A stretch of 64,000 nt of DNA from Yponomeuta sedellus (GCA_934045075.1 OW203726.1:22073488-22137487); one strand, 5' to 3'. Numbered from the stretch's first letter, positions 32,295 through 44,794 are shown. Notes: generated by a model from the letters alone, not told the origin. Made by a program: numbers and translations.

Positions 32295-32852
32295 CTTGAG
32301 TCGTTGCATGCATGTTAAGTTTTATAATTTCACTTTTTCCAAAGACGCGTTGTAAAAGGAGGGTATAATTGTTTCCATTGGTGGCGCTAGTCGGCACCGA
32401 GTGGCGCTACTTAATTTTCGCTGCCTTCCGTTCGATCCCATTAAATGGATACTCACCTACAGTAACGAATAAATTAAAATATTAATTATTACAAATCACA
32501 ACTTGGCAACACCCCAATTAAGTATTTGAAAACCAAACGACCGAACCGCAAGGAATTCAACAAGTCACTAACGAATTGTTTTGTTTATTAAGTACTATTT
32601 AAATTATTTTCAGGCGGTAATCGTTTGATGACGTCAGTCATTATCATCTGTAACAAACGACAATGAAACTGTTCTAATACGTAAATATTTTTCAAATATA
32701 ACGTTTCTCGGTTCGTGAGTGGATTATGCGGTAAGCTATATCCAGGCAGAGTCCGTGAAACAGTAACTTCTGTCCGTTTTTTCACACATTTGAATATAAC
32801 TGGGTGATTCTTGAGCTCCTCAAATCATTATTATTTAGTCATATTCTTTATC
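32295..32852. other. No gene recognised
   Basis: Unassigned AT-rich sequence. Confidence 0.5.
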
Positions 32853-33085
32853 GATATCAACCCCTGTATGTTCTCACTGGTCTCTTCCTGCACCGCAGGA
32901 AGCTCCAAGGTAAGAGGGCCAAGTCCGGGTTATTGGAGGATTGTAAGACAGTAGCGGGCCTTACTGTCAGAAGTAATCAAGCCGCTCATAAGCCCTCTTA
33001 CATGGCTTATCGGCTGCCATTACATCACATCCGGCACCAACGTCGTAACGTGCCTTGCGAAGCACGGAAGCTCTTGGAAAAAATG
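32853..33085 (+). repeat. A-repeat copy, internally deleted
   Basis: Has the tgtatgttctcactgg start, the ccaagtccgggtta block and the cgtgccttgcgaagcacggaag block. Parts between them are missing. Confidence 0.65.
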
Positions 33086-35455
33086 CCACTAAACCATTTC
33101 AACCGTTTTGTCAGGGTGACAACTGGCTGTCGTTTAAACAATGATTTGACTTCTGTACTGTGATTCTGTAGTATTAAGACTCGTGTTTACAACTGAGAAC
33201 AACAAAATAATAAATATATTGCTGCTTACTGTAATGAACAAAGCACACGCGTATCATACGAGAGGTGCGTTGTTAACGTGTCTATTAAGAGTGCTTTTCA
33301 GGATGAATAGATTGCGTTTTCGGTGCTTCCGTAGCTGACGGCCGACGTGTGCACATATCAAGTTACTACGGAGCCCGACTGCCCTGCGCGCAAATGCACG
33401 TTGTTGCTTACATGTTGCCAAGCGTAACCGCGCCGTACCCGAGTGAGAACTATCAAAGGAGAACGGGTCTGTAGAGTTTTACCACAGCGAATATCCACGG
33501 GAACATCTATGAGTAATGTGAAGGTATGTCAACCCTCTTCCTGTCACGGTGACATAAGATGCAACTCTTGTCAATAAATTCGTAAGACTTGAAAACGGTT
33601 TTAGTTCATGTACGGTTATTCTGGATAAGACAACAATGTGCCCATTGATAGGGGCTTCCACTATGATTAGTGGAAGGACACGCGAGCTTAGAGAGTTTGC
33701 CTGTTTGTTTTCTTTATGTGCAGGAAAAGCCGAGCGACTAAGCGAAGCGGTGTACTGCTGCCAAGCACGACGGCACTGTTGTTGAACGCGACTACGCGTT
33801 GCTGTCGCGTGCAACTGCGTGTTGCTAGCTGCGATTGTGCGCCTGACAAGTGCAAGTGCGCGCCGCTGCAGGCTGCGACTGCGCGCCGCTGCTGCCTGTG
33901 ACTGTGTGTCTGCCGTGCGCGAGTGCGCGCTGATGTCACGTGTGACTGCGCTCTGCCAAATGGGCGGTATGCTGGAGTCTTTGCGATAAGCCCTCGTGAT
34001 GCCTCTGTCGATAGCCATCGAATAGTATATGGACGAAGTATATGGACGAAGTACATGTATTATCGGTGTGAAAGCTTTTCGGTACGCGAACTTGTTGGTG
34101 CCTATGCCGAAGAGTCACTATGTGGTACGTAGACTTTATTGCCTATACCAATAGTGTGGGTTGGTATGCGAACTTGGGAGCCTATGCCAACGGGAGTGAA
34201 AGCTTTTCGGTACGCGAACTTGGTGCCTATGCCGAAGAGTCACTATGTGGTACGCAGACTTTGATGCCTATGCCAATAGTGTGGGTTAGTATGCGAACTT
34301 GGGAGCCTATGCCAACGGAAGTGAAATCTTTTCGGTATGCGAACTTGGAGGAGCCTATGCCGAAGAGTCGCTATTTGACACGTACTTTGTCAAAAAGCGT
34401 TTGCATGCGTAATTGGGTCGACCCGAGTGTTATTTTTTTTTAATGTGATCTGGGACTATTCAGTTTGTGATTTTAAAAGATTACAAATTGTTTAGCCATG
34501 GGTCGATTTAACCTCATTTCATGCTAGGTGGTTGGCAGTTTAACTCGCTCTAACTAAACTAACAAATTAAAATGAGAGAAAACTGTCTGCTACCAAATCG
34601 AATTGTAACGATGTGTATCCTTCCAGATTTAACTGACGTCGAGAATGATGGTCAAACTGTTGACCAGCCAGGGCCCTCCTCAAGACCAGACCAGCCTAGA
34701 CCAATGTTCAGGCCCGTACCGATGCTCTTAAGAACCTAACACGCCTGAAAGACCTGTCGCGGACGCGCACTGCTGCCGAGCGCTGCTGCTGAGCGCTGCT
34801 GCTAAGCGCTGCTGCTGAGCACTGCTGCTGAGCGCTGCTTCTGAGCGCTGACGCACGCTGCTGCGCGCTGCTGCTGGGCGCAAACGCGCGCTGCTGCTGG
34901 CTGCGACTGCGCGCCTGACAAGCGCAAGTGCGTGCCTCTGCTGGCTGCGACTACGCGCCTGCCGTGCGCATGTGCTCATTGCTGCTGAGCGCTTGCTAAC
35001 GAGCGTATGTGGCCACATAACCGCGCGCGAGCATTCCTCGGGATGTTTGTGTGAATTGATGAATGAAATGGATCCATTTTGTGATATGTTTCATGATAAC
35101 AAACGAGTGATGAATAGACGTTGAACGTATGAATGAACGGAGTGAAACGTACTCAACGTATAGAACATGGATAGTTCATGAAATGCTAAGAATAAACTCT
35201 TGGTGTTTTATGGATCCGTGGTGTAGACAGTATGTTTGATAGCAGAAAGATGGCCTTGATAGATAGATGGATGTGAGATCTAGGCACAATTTACGAAATC
35301 GATGAGATGCTTAAGCTGTTTTCAAATTGCAGAAGATACACTGCTCAAGGTGGCGCTGTGACGCTTCTCGTGGGTGGTGCTGCGCAAGATCACGCTTGTC
35401 AAGACCAGAACTGTCCCAGAGAGGGTCGAGGACGACCCTGTGTCAGGAGAGGCCG
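33086..35455. other. GC-rich region with tandem repeats, no gene recognised
   Basis: At 33720-33950 and 34740-35000 the sequence is rich in CTG and TGCGC words and leaves long ORFs of low complexity on the minus strand, which I regard as artefacts. At 34068, 34196 and 34321 a unit of about 125-128 bp (gtgaaagcttttcggtacgcg, then cctatgcc) repeats. The zone could be the interior of the LTR element whose LTR follows at 35456. Confidence 0.5.
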
Positions 35456-35838
35456 TGTTAGGAATATTTTAGTCGTAGACACTGGCAACAATCTCATGAC
35501 GTCACCGTTCCTATATAAAGCGTGCGCCGTACGCGCCCCTCTCTTTGGCTGCTTGGTTTTGCTTCGAGTAGGTTCATGGAAAGGTTCGTCGTGGTTTGTC
35601 GCCAGTCTGGTGAGGTTATATTTCCGTTACTTTTGATTTGTGTTCCTTGTAACTAGAGTGCTATGTGCTTTGTAAATTCTTATAAGACTATTTGAGAAAA
35701 GATTATTCGAGTGGAGTTTCTTGGCTGCCTTCTTCTCCACTACGGCTTCAGCTCGAAGGTGGCTCAGGAATTTGACATTGAATTAAATTTCTGAAAGGGC
35801 ACTCATTTCTATTATTTCTACACCTGATTCCTTACAAT
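35456..35838 (+). repeat. Probable LTR with TATA box
   Basis: Begins TGTTAGGAAT and ends GATTCCTTACA, short terminal inverted repeats. It contains TATATAAA at 35513-35520, a strong promoter signature. No second copy or clear target duplication is visible, so it is the 3' LTR of a truncated element or a solo LTR. The family is not identified. Confidence 0.6.
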
Positions 35839-35846
35839 ATGTTATC

Positions 35847-36160
35847 AAACTTATCAACCCTTATATGTCCCCACTGCTGGGGCACGGGTCTCTTCCTGCA
35901 TCGCAGGAAGGTTAGGCCATACTCCACCACGGAGGCCAAGTCCGGGTTGGTGGAGGATTGTGAGACAGTGGCGGGCCTCACTGTCAGAAGTTATCAAGCC
36001 GCCCATAAGGCCTCTGACATGGCTTAACGACTGCCATTATATGACAGCCGGCACCAACGGCTTAGCGTGCCTTGCGAAGCACAGAAGCGCTCGGAAAAAT
36101 GCCACTAGCGGTAGTCACGGGACTCTCACCCATCCCGTACCTAACCGCGCCTATTGTCTA
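35847..36160 (+). repeat. A-repeat copy
   Basis: Near complete, directly after the LTR. Confidence 0.7.
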
Positions 36161-36295
36161 ATATATAAATTAGCTAAAACTATCCCCTTTTTCTCTCCAG
36201 TCTCCAATGCTGTGAATTGGGCCAAAATAAAAAAATGCGCTTACATTTTTCACACTCTTTATTAAATTATGGTTTTATAGAGAAAGGAATACAAT

Positions 36296-36530
36296 TTTAA
36301 AAAACCTATTTAGAGGCTAAAAATTCCACCCATGCCGGGAATCGAACCCGCGATCTCTGGCTATCCGTGCCAGCGCTCTTCCAATTGAGCTAATGGACGA
36401 CTCACCGGCATCAGTGAAATTTTGAACGTGTTTACACTATTCTCTGTATTACGTACAGGCAGCGACATCTGGCTTAAGTAAATTGCATCACTTACAGCCC
36501 CGACTACCTACTTTGCACGGGTTAGTGCAT
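36296..36530 (-). repeat. T-repeat copy
   Basis: The tRNA-like segment is on the minus strand (about 36329-36401) with all conserved flanking blocks. Confidence 0.8.
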
Positions 36531-37700
36531 TAAAAATAAAAATAGTATAAAGAATACAATGTTCATAATATTTTATGATAATAAATAAAATGTTAAGGTT
36601 GACCGGCTGTCAACTGGGCATAAGTACAGCTGAGAACTGCTCAACCTAGACATTGTTGTGTCAAAGTCGCCCGCGACGTAACTGAGTAGAGTGCCCACGT
36701 GTAAAATTTGACGTGCTGTCGACTGTACAGCAAGATTGTATTTTTAAACGCGAGTACAGAGGAGCGAGCGAAGGTTTTCTTATGTGAACCGATTACAATT
36801 TTTAGCAACGGCAAGTTTACCTGTTACTTTTACAATAAAAAACTGTTTTTTCTTATCCTTTTACGTTTTTGTTTCTATGCAATTTTTTTTATAATATTTA
36901 TAAAAAGTCGTGAAAATTATTTAGTGAAATAAAGTAGGTGATACTATTTGCTATGTCAATAAATCTTACAAACATCATTTTGGTGCAAAAACATGTCAAA
37001 TACGACTACCTACCGACAGCTTCACCGTAAAATACGATACAGGTTCCAAAATATTAATCGAATAGGCTTTTTAGGTCATACTTTAAAAATAAAGAGTTTA
37101 CATAAAAATCAATTTCAATTTGCTCTTGTGCATTGGCCGCACTTAAAAAATTACATACATAACCTCACGCCTGTATCCCAGAGGGGTAGGCAGAGACCAG
37201 GGACTGCCACTTGCCACGATCCTGACAGATCACCTTCGCTTCATCAACGTTCATAAGTCGGTTCATGCACGCACGCCGGTTCCGGGTAACAAATCACACT
37301 ACAAAAATTAATTAATCAGTTTTCAAACTTTTATAGTATTAAAAAAACCCGCTTATCTTAGAATAAGTTCAGATTACTCATACTGTGCTACGGGGTTCAT
37401 TCCTTTGCACTAACATTGACGGTTTCAATATCACAATACTCACGATTAATTGTAATCAATCGTTGCCTGATATCAGGCAACCTTTACAATAAATACAATG
37501 ATTATTACAACAAATACAACATGCATTTTAGTATGATGGTACAAGTCTACCGGAATCTTATGGCATAAAACAGAATAAAAAAATGCAATTTTCATATGGT
37601 AATGTCAAGTGTCACCCGTCAAATCAAAGCAAGGATACTACTGAGTGGTAGTTAGATAATTTTAGTTTATTTTATATTTTTCTTCTATACTTAATTGTGG
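36531..37700. other. No gene; one dispersed-repeat piece
   Basis: 37140-37262 matches the repeat at 31866 and 32080 (gcagagaccagggactgcc). The rest is unassigned. Confidence 0.45.
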
Positions 37701-37749
37701 CGCAATCCATAAAAAAGGGTTTTTAGCCGATAAAACGCCACGCTGGCCA

Positions 37750-38254
37750 AGCTTTGCGAGTTTTCTTCCTGTCACGTTGGCCTCTGGCGTAAGATTAAAC
37801 TGCCACAATCTCTTAAGACCAAGGTCTACAACCAATGTGTCCTGCCCAAACTTACGGTGCGGAAACATGGACGCTCACCTAGGAAAATATGCACAAAATA
37901 AAAGTTGCACAAAGAGCGATGGAGCGTGCCATGCTGGGCATATCGCTTGTGGACCGCGTACCCAACGTAGAAATTCGTCGAAGAACCAAGGTCGAAGACG
38001 TTGGTGAGCGGATCACAGACTTAAAGTGGAGATGGGCGGGACACTTGGCTAGAAGGGAAGACGGCCGGTGGACCAGGGCAGTATCGGAGTGGTGGCCAAG
38101 GGAGGGAAGGAGGTTGGTAGGCAGACCACCGACACGATGGTCAGACGACATCGTGAGGGTTGCGGGCCATAGATGGATCAGGTTAGCACAGGACTGTGAG
38201 GAATGGCGCAATAAAAAGGAGGCCTATGCCCAGCAGTGGGTTGATGTGGGCTGA
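37750..38254 (+). pseudogene. RTE LINE reverse transcriptase ORF, C-terminal part
   Basis: From 37889 an open frame of 121 aa ends at TGA and matches the RTE tail: KVAQRAMERAMLG, RWAGHLARR, VGRPPTRWSDD and AQQW. Upstream (37797-37880) the preceding conserved segment continues in shifted frames, so the copy is 5' truncated and frameshifted. It ends in the GATA/GGAC microsatellite typical of RTE 3' tails. It belongs to a different subfamily from 3259-3510. Confidence 0.85.
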
Positions 38255-38257
38255 TTA

Positions 38258-38415
38258 TAGATAGATATATAGATAGATGGATGGATGGATGGATGGATGG
38301 ACGGACGGACGGACGGACGGACGGACGGACGGACGGACGGACGAACGGACGGACGGACGGACGGACGGACGGACGGACGGATGGATGGATGGATGGATGG
38401 ATAGATAGATAGATA
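38258..38415 (+). repeat. Tetranucleotide microsatellite (GATA/GGAT/GGAC)
   Basis: Units grade from GATA through GGAT to GGAC and back, symmetrical about the centre, directly after the LINE 3' end. Confidence 0.95.
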
Positions 38416-39241
38416 TAGATACTTAATTGTGATTTCTTTATAGGGGTTTCCAGTACGGCAAATAATAGATTTCATCAAGCAAGATAGAATAATGGAAATC
38501 TGAAAGAGCGATTTATAATAAACACCTTTATCTACATCATCTGATGAAAAACGAGAAATGCAATGTAGAGTTCTTGGAATCATTTTCTAGTTCTGAATGG
38601 GGTTTTAAGTTATTTGTAGAATTGAAATGATAAATAATAAATTAGCACATAAAGTAATTTACGAGTGATTTCTTTTTCATGACATATTTACTATCTTATA
38701 AACCTGATGTGTAACAACATACTTCACACACATAATATACCTAACGTTCATTAATAGGTATAGAAGACATAAATAAAAATTAAACAGTATCAAGATCATT
38801 AAATCAAATTTCCCCAGTATTGCCCTCAACAAATTTTTATTTCCCTATTTGCCATGAGATTCTGGTAGGCCTATACAAGTCACGCCACAAAACATAGAGT
38901 ACTACAAAATGTCAACCTTAATTTCATCATTGTCATTTGACTTTGATCATTGTTAACATTATAAAAAGGTGCATATTTTACTTGAAACTTTTATGATGTA
39001 AACCTTTTCAGCATTGGCTTTATTTACCAATGGCAGCTTGGCATTCGTAGTGTGCGTTTGGTTTATATGCATCGGTTTGGTTACACGTCTGATTTTTAAT
39101 TCCGTAGAATTCCGACAGTTATCATTTTTTGACATAATTATCAGAGATTACAAACCTTTTGGGCCAGGCACATTTTTCAATTTCAATATGAGTCTGAATA
39201 TCTGAGTCTATACATTTTATTTGTAAGTGAATGTTTCCATT
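38416..39241. other. No gene recognised
   Basis: AT-rich. 39083-39118 is a reverse-complement match to 43434-43470 beyond the inverted array (see findings). Confidence 0.45.
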
Positions 39242-39681
39242 TTATAAAGTACGGTGCTCTACATTAAAAGGAAATTTACGACGAGTGATAATTACGTCTC
39301 TTTTCGTAAATTTTTCCGCAATTCGTCGGAAAAGACGAAAGGCAAAAGTAAATTCATCAAATTTTTGTTTGAAAGATAGTTGAGGTCCACTCTTTTTAGG
39401 CTTTTGAAACTCTTTTGTGTTTATATTCTTTGGTAATTTTATAGACACTTGACAAACCCACGCCAGACATCTCTGAGGTCTTTTTAGCACATTCCGTGGC
39501 ACTCTAATCACTTGTTTTCGGCCAATTTTCTATATTGTATTTGTATATGTTTAATATTTAGGGTCTTTCCGTTGGGCGTAAAAGCACCACGAGGACGCTT
39601 CTTTCTGGGAGAAAGAAAGTCTGAGTCTTGTGCTCTGTCAGATGAGGCTGCTTCCCGGGAAGGGCCAGGTTGTGGCTCCAT
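39242..39681 (-). CDS. Two short ORFs, transposon-like, uncertain
   Basis: On the minus strand an ATG at 39681 opens a 57-aa frame ending at 39508. It is rich in charge, with a KKRPRGAFTPNGKTLN segment that resembles the N-terminal tails of insect DNA transposon proteins. A second open frame (39511-39242, about 88 codons, basic, no nearby ATG) continues directly, so one frame may have been broken by a shift. I cannot assign a family. It could equally be a remnant or chance. Confidence 0.3.
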
Positions 39682-40130
39682 GACGTTTATAATAATCAAT
39701 AAACGATCACAACACGAAAGGTAACAAGAACAAACTTAACAAATATAACTAAAATAACAGAAACTTAACAATTTAACAAGATAATAACAAACAGCAGCAA
39801 ACACCGAGAACACATCAGCGTATTCGAGCATTCAAAGAAGTCGAAGGAATGAATTGAATGAAAATCAATCAAAGTGACAGACGCGACGTGACAGCTAACA
39901 TTTTATTCTTCTAAAAAGGTTTACTAAACCTTAAATTAGGTGGCGGTGTTGTCAGCTCTAGAATAAAATAAAGTAATTAAAGTTAATTCGACGTATTGTT
40001 CATGATATTGAAATATTTGTTATTTTTGTATTAAGTCACTTAAGCAAGTAAATACGTAGATTTAACCTTATGTAGGTTAAACATAAAAAATACGCAGTAT
40101 TTAATTTTTAATAATTCTGAAATGGGTCAA
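39682..40130. other. No gene recognised
   Basis: Unique AT-rich sequence leading to the inverted array. Confidence 0.5.
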
Positions 40131-40161
40131 ATTTAAAAACCTATTTAGAGGCTAAAAATTT

Positions 40162-41157
40162 CACCCATGCCGGGATTCGAACCCGCAACCTCTGGCTATC
40201 CGTACCAGCGCTCTACCAATTGAGCCAATGGGCGACTCACGGCATCAGTGAAATTTCGAACCTCTTTACAATATTCTCTGTATTACGTACAGGCAGCGAC
40301 ATCTGACTTAAGCAAATTGCATTACTTACAGCCCCGACTACCTACTTTGCAGTTAGGTTTAACATCGGAACGATATCACTGTACTCACATGATTACACTA
40401 TTTTTATTTTTAATGCACTAACCCGTGCTAAGGAACAAATTTAAAAACCTATTTAAAGGCTAAAAATTTCACCCATGCCGGGATTCGAACCCGCAACCTC
40501 TGGCTATCCGTACCAGCGCTCTACCAATTGAGCCAATGGGCGACTCACGGCATCAGTGAAATTTCGAACCTCTTTACAATATTCTCTGTATTACGTACAG
40601 GCAGCGACATCTGACTTAAGCAAATTGCATTACTTACAGCCCCGACTACCTACTTTGCAGTTAGGTTTAACATCGGAACGATATCACTGTACTCACATGA
40701 TTACACTATTTTTATTTTTAATGCACTAACCCGTGCTAAGGAACAAATTTAAAAACCTATTTAGAGGCTAAAAATTTCACCCATGCCGGGATTCGAACCC
40801 GCAACCTCTGGCTATCCGTACCAGCGCTCTACCAATTGAACCAATGGGCGACTCACGGCATCAGTGAAATTTCGAACCTCTTTACAATATTCTCTGTATT
40901 ACGTACAGGCAGCGACATCTGACTTAAGCAAATTGCATTACTTACAGCCCCGACTACCTACTTTGCAGTTAGGTTTAACATCGGAACGATATCACTGTAC
41001 TCACATGATTACACTATTTTTATTTTTAATGCACTAACCCGTGCTAAGGAACAAATTTAAAAACCTATTTAGAGGCTAAAAATTTCACCCATGCCGGGAT
41101 TCGAACCCGCAACCTCTGGCTATCCGTACCAGCGCTCTACCAATTGAGCCAATGGGC
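40162..41157 (-). ncRNA. Four tRNA-like segments, left arm
   Basis: The 72-base segments at 40162-40233, 40470-40541, 40778-40849 and 41086-41157 fold as a degenerate cloverleaf. The acceptor is about 6 bp, the D and anticodon stems are good, and the T stem has one mismatch. The seven-base anticodon loop ACGGATA lacks the invariant U33. They are tRNA-derived and unlikely to decode, but transcription is possible. Confidence 0.55.
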
Positions 41158-41694
41158 GACTCACGGCATCAGTGAAATTTCGAACCTCTTTACAATATTC
41201 TCTGTATTACGTACAGGCAGCGACATCTGACTTAAGCAAATTGCATTACTTACAGCCCCGACTACCTACTTTGCAGTTAGGTTTAACATCGGAACGATAT
41301 CACTGTACTCACATGATTACACTATTTTTATTTTTAATGCACTAACCCGTGCTAAGGAACAAATTTAAAAACCTATTTAGAGGCTAAAAATTTCACTCGA
41401 TTGGTAGAGCGCTGGTACGGATAGCCAGAGGTTGCGGGTTCGAATCCCGGCATGGGTGAAATTTTTAGCCTCTAAATAGGTTTTTAAATTTGTTCCTTAG
41501 CACGGGTTAGTGCATTAAAAATAAAAATAGTGTAATCATGTGAGTACAGTGATATCGTTCCGATGTTAAACCTAACTGCAAAGTAGGTAGTCGGGGCTGT
41601 AAGTAATGCAATTTGCTTAAGTCAGATGTCGCTGCCTGTACGTAATACAGAGAATATTGTAAAGAGGTTCGAAATTTCACTGATGCCGTGAGTC

Positions 41695-43306
41695 GCCCAT
41701 TGGCTCAATTGGTAGAGCGCTGGTACGGATAGCCAGAGGTTGCGGGTTCGAATCCCGGCATGGGTGAAATTTTTAGCCTCTAAATAGGTTTTTAAATTTG
41801 TTCCTTAGCACGGGTTAGTGCATTAAAAATAAAAATAGTGTAATCATGTGAGTACAGTGATATCGTTCCGATGTTAAACCTAACTGCAAAGTAGGTAGTC
41901 GGGGCTTTAAGTAATGCAATTTGCTTAAGTCAGATGTCGCTGCCTGTACGTAATACAGAGAATATTGTAAAGAGGTTCGAAATTTCACTGATGCCGTGAG
42001 TCGCCCATTGGCTCAATTGGTAGAGCGCTGGTACGGATAGCCAGAGGTTGCGGGTTCGAATCCCGGCATGGGTGAAATTTTTAGCCTCTAAATAGGTTTT
42101 TAAATTTGTTCCTTAGCACGGGTTAGTGCATTAAAAATAAAAATAGTGTAATCGTGTGAGTACAGTGATATCGTTCCGATGTTAAACCTAACTGCAAAGT
42201 AGGTAGTCGGGGCTGTAAGTAATGCAATTTGCTTAAGTCAGATGTCGCTGCCTGTACGTAATACAGAGAATATTGTAAAGAGGTTCGAAATTTCACTGAT
42301 GCCGTGAGTCGCCCATTGGCTCAATTGGTAGAGCGCTGGTACGGATAGCCAGAGGTTGCGGGTTCGAATCCCGGCATGGGTGAAATTTTTAGCTTCTAAA
42401 TAGGTTTTTAAATTTGTTCCTTAGCACGGGTTAGTGCATTAAAAATAAAAATAGTGTAATCATGTGAGTACAGTGATATCGTTCCGATGTTAAACCTAAC
42501 TGCAAAGTAGGTAGTCGGGGCTGTAAGTAATGCAATTTGCTTAAGTCAGATGTCGCTGCCTGTACGTAATACAGAGAATATTGTAAAGAGGTTCGAAATT
42601 TCACTGATGCCGTGAGTCGCCCATTGGCTCAATTGGTAGAGCGCTGGTACGGATAGCCAGAGGTTGCGGGTTCGAATCCCGGCATGGGTGAAATTTTTAG
42701 CCTCTAAATAGGTTTTTAAATTTGTTCCTTAGCACGGGTTAGTGCATTAAAAATAAAAATAGTGTAATCATGTGAGTACAGTGATATCGTTCCGATGTTA
42801 AACCTAACTGCAAAGTAGGTAGTCGGGGCTTTAAGTAATGCAATTTGCTTAAGTCAGATGTCGCTGCCTGTACGTAATACAGAGAATATTGTAAAGAGGT
42901 TCGAAATTTCACTGATGCCGTGAGTCGCCCATTGGCTCAATTGGTAGAGCGCTGGTACGGATAGCCAGAGGTTGCGGGTTCGAATCCCGGCATGGGTGAA
43001 ATTTTTAGCCTCTAAATAGGTTTTTAAATTTGTTCCTTAGCACGGGTTAGTGCATTAAAAATAAAAATAGTGTAATCATGTGAGTACAGTGATATCGTTC
43101 CGATGTTAAACCTAACTGCAAAGTAGGTAGTCGGGGCTGTAAGTAATGCAATTTGCTTAAGTCAGATGTCGCTGCCTGTACGTAATACAGAGAATATTGT
43201 AAAGAGGTTCGAAATTTCACTGATGCCGTGAGTCGCCCATTGGCTCAATTGGTAGAGCGCTGGTACGGATAGCCAGAGGTTGCGGGTTCGAATCCCGGCA
43301 TGGGTG
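41695..43306 (+). ncRNA. Six tRNA-like segments, right arm
   Basis: Segments start at 41695, 42003, 42311, 42619, 42927 and 43235, each 72 bases with the same sequence as the left arm. A T variant recurs at 41907 and 42831 in the spacer, exactly three units apart, showing that blocks of units were duplicated. Confidence 0.55.
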
Positions 43307-43585
43307 AAATTTTTAGCCTCTAAATAGGTTTTTAAATTTGTTCCTTAGCACGGGTTAGTGCATTAAAAATAAAAATAGTGAGTCAAATTTGTCTCTTTTT
43401 CGGTGGAGAACTCTTTTAGTAGCAACACTTACGAAATGTCAGAATTCTACGGAATGAAAAATCAGAAATGTGTCATGTCGCTACTTCTACTCTTTTTTTA
43501 TGTTCTGTGGGTCACGAGTTCACTACGTCACTGTTTGTTGGCGATAAAATGTCAGAATTGGACAATTAATATACACTTAATATAC

Positions 43586-43717
43586 TGAAAAGTCGATGTT
43601 ACAACACCGTGTGTTACAATAATATTTCGTAAAACTTCCTACTTGTTAATACTGAAATGTCGATGTTACAACACCGTGTGTTACAATAATATTTCGTAAA
43701 ACTTCCTACTTGTTAAT
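43586..43717 (+). repeat. 66-bp tandem duplication
   Basis: Two nearly identical 66-base copies (ctgaaa(a/t)gtcgatgttac... tacttgttaat). Confidence 0.9.
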
Positions 43718-43794
43718 CTGTGCGTTAAACGACTTCGCAATCTACATCGAGTTGTCATAGTAAAACATTCTATGACCTTTTTCTTCTTCTTTCT

Positions 43795-44060
43795 ATGGCG
43801 TACAACCCTTTGTGGGTCTTGGCCTCCTTCACAATCTTCTTCCACGTGTCTCGTGCCTTTGACTCTCTCTTCCAGTTCGTGTATTTGTCCATCTTTCTGA
43901 GGTCTTCTTCTATTTTCAGTCGTACCAATGTTTTCTGGGTCTGCCTCTTGGTCTCTTTTGTTGCAGCCTCCGCCTGGTCATAATCTTGGTCGCCTTGTAA
44001 TCCGGCATTCTCTCGATGTGACCCGCCTATCTCAGCCGCTGCGACTTGCGAAACCTGACA
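43795..44060 (-). pseudogene. LINE reverse transcriptase ORF, C-terminal remnant
   Basis: On the minus strand broken frames give AGHIERMPDYK, KRPRGRPRKHW and a final WKKIVKEAKTHKGL segment, the usual end of an RTE/CR1-like or R1-like LINE ORF in arthropods. In-frame stops make it dead. The clade is uncertain. Confidence 0.7.
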
Positions 44061-44794
44061 ATTGTCTCCCGCTTGATGAGTGCCTTATTTCCTGAAGAGC
44101 AATAAGGTCCAGTTTGTATTTGGAATTCAATCATTTTACCAGCTTGCAGCATGGTTTACCAATTCGTAGGCTAAATCGTTTATCCGTTAGACTATGCTGA
44201 GGTCGTTTTGTTAAAGGCAATTCGGATTCCGTTTTTGTGTAGGACTTCGGAACCAGACCTTTTTACCATGTCGGGTGGTTAGCCCTACGATGAACCCTCC
44301 TTCTTTCTCATCCGGGCTTGGGACCGGCAACGGTGAAGTAAAACATTAATCGTAGTAATTCTACAAAATAAGGATCTCCCCTACATCACACGCACCAAAT
44401 TCTGAGCGGTTCCAATCGTCTTCTTACGGTTCCTGAGCGGTTCCAACCACGTTCCAACTGTCAAATTAGTATAGAACAATTAGACGATTTGAATCGCACA
44501 GAATTTGGTGCGCATAATTAGGCCCCTGGAGGTTGCAAGTACCTACTGCGTAGATAGATAAGTAAATAGAATATTCTTTATTGTACACAGAAGTTACAGT
44601 AACAGTAGTTACATAAAAACAAAGTACAAATTGTGCCCTTATTACTAAAAGGAATAGAAAGCTGCGTACCAATGGAAATAAACTGATTTAATACTCTATT
44701 TATGCGAAAAGTGTATTTTTTTGTCCCGTTGGTGGCGCTAGTTAGCTATTTGTTTCAAAAGTAGGTTTAAATTAAAATAAAATTGTATGCTCAT
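44061..44794. other. No gene recognised
   Basis: Short repeated words around gagcggttccaa (44403 and 44435). Nothing else is seen. Confidence 0.45.

Larger units (their letters stand above)
40131..43381. repeat. Divergent inverted array of 308-bp tRNA-like units (T-repeat)
   Basis: Left arm: four units with tRNA-like segments on the minus strand at 40162, 40470, 40778 and 41086 (72 bases each). Right arm: a truncated unit (41397-41458) and six full ones on the plus strand at 41695, 42003, 42311, 42619, 42927 and 43235. The period is exactly 308. The strands switch at about 41396. Each segment has an A-box (TGGCTCAATTGG) and B-box (GGTTCGAATCC) matching Pol III consensus, and TTTTT four bases after its end. 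Units differ at only a few positions, so amplification is recent. Confidence 0.95.

Noticed and set aside
33479..35018. Ala/Arg/Ser-rich ORFs of 96-179 aa on the minus strand
   Set aside because: They follow from CTG- and TGCGC-rich repeats; no domain, start context or splice support.
40162..43306. Functional tRNA genes
   Set aside because: The cloverleaf is degenerate: short acceptor, T-stem mismatch and an anticodon loop without U33. Kept as tRNA-like repeats, not decoding tRNAs.
40131..43381. CRISPR-like array
   Set aside because: Period 308 with identical spacers and tRNA-like content in a eukaryotic genome. Not CRISPR.
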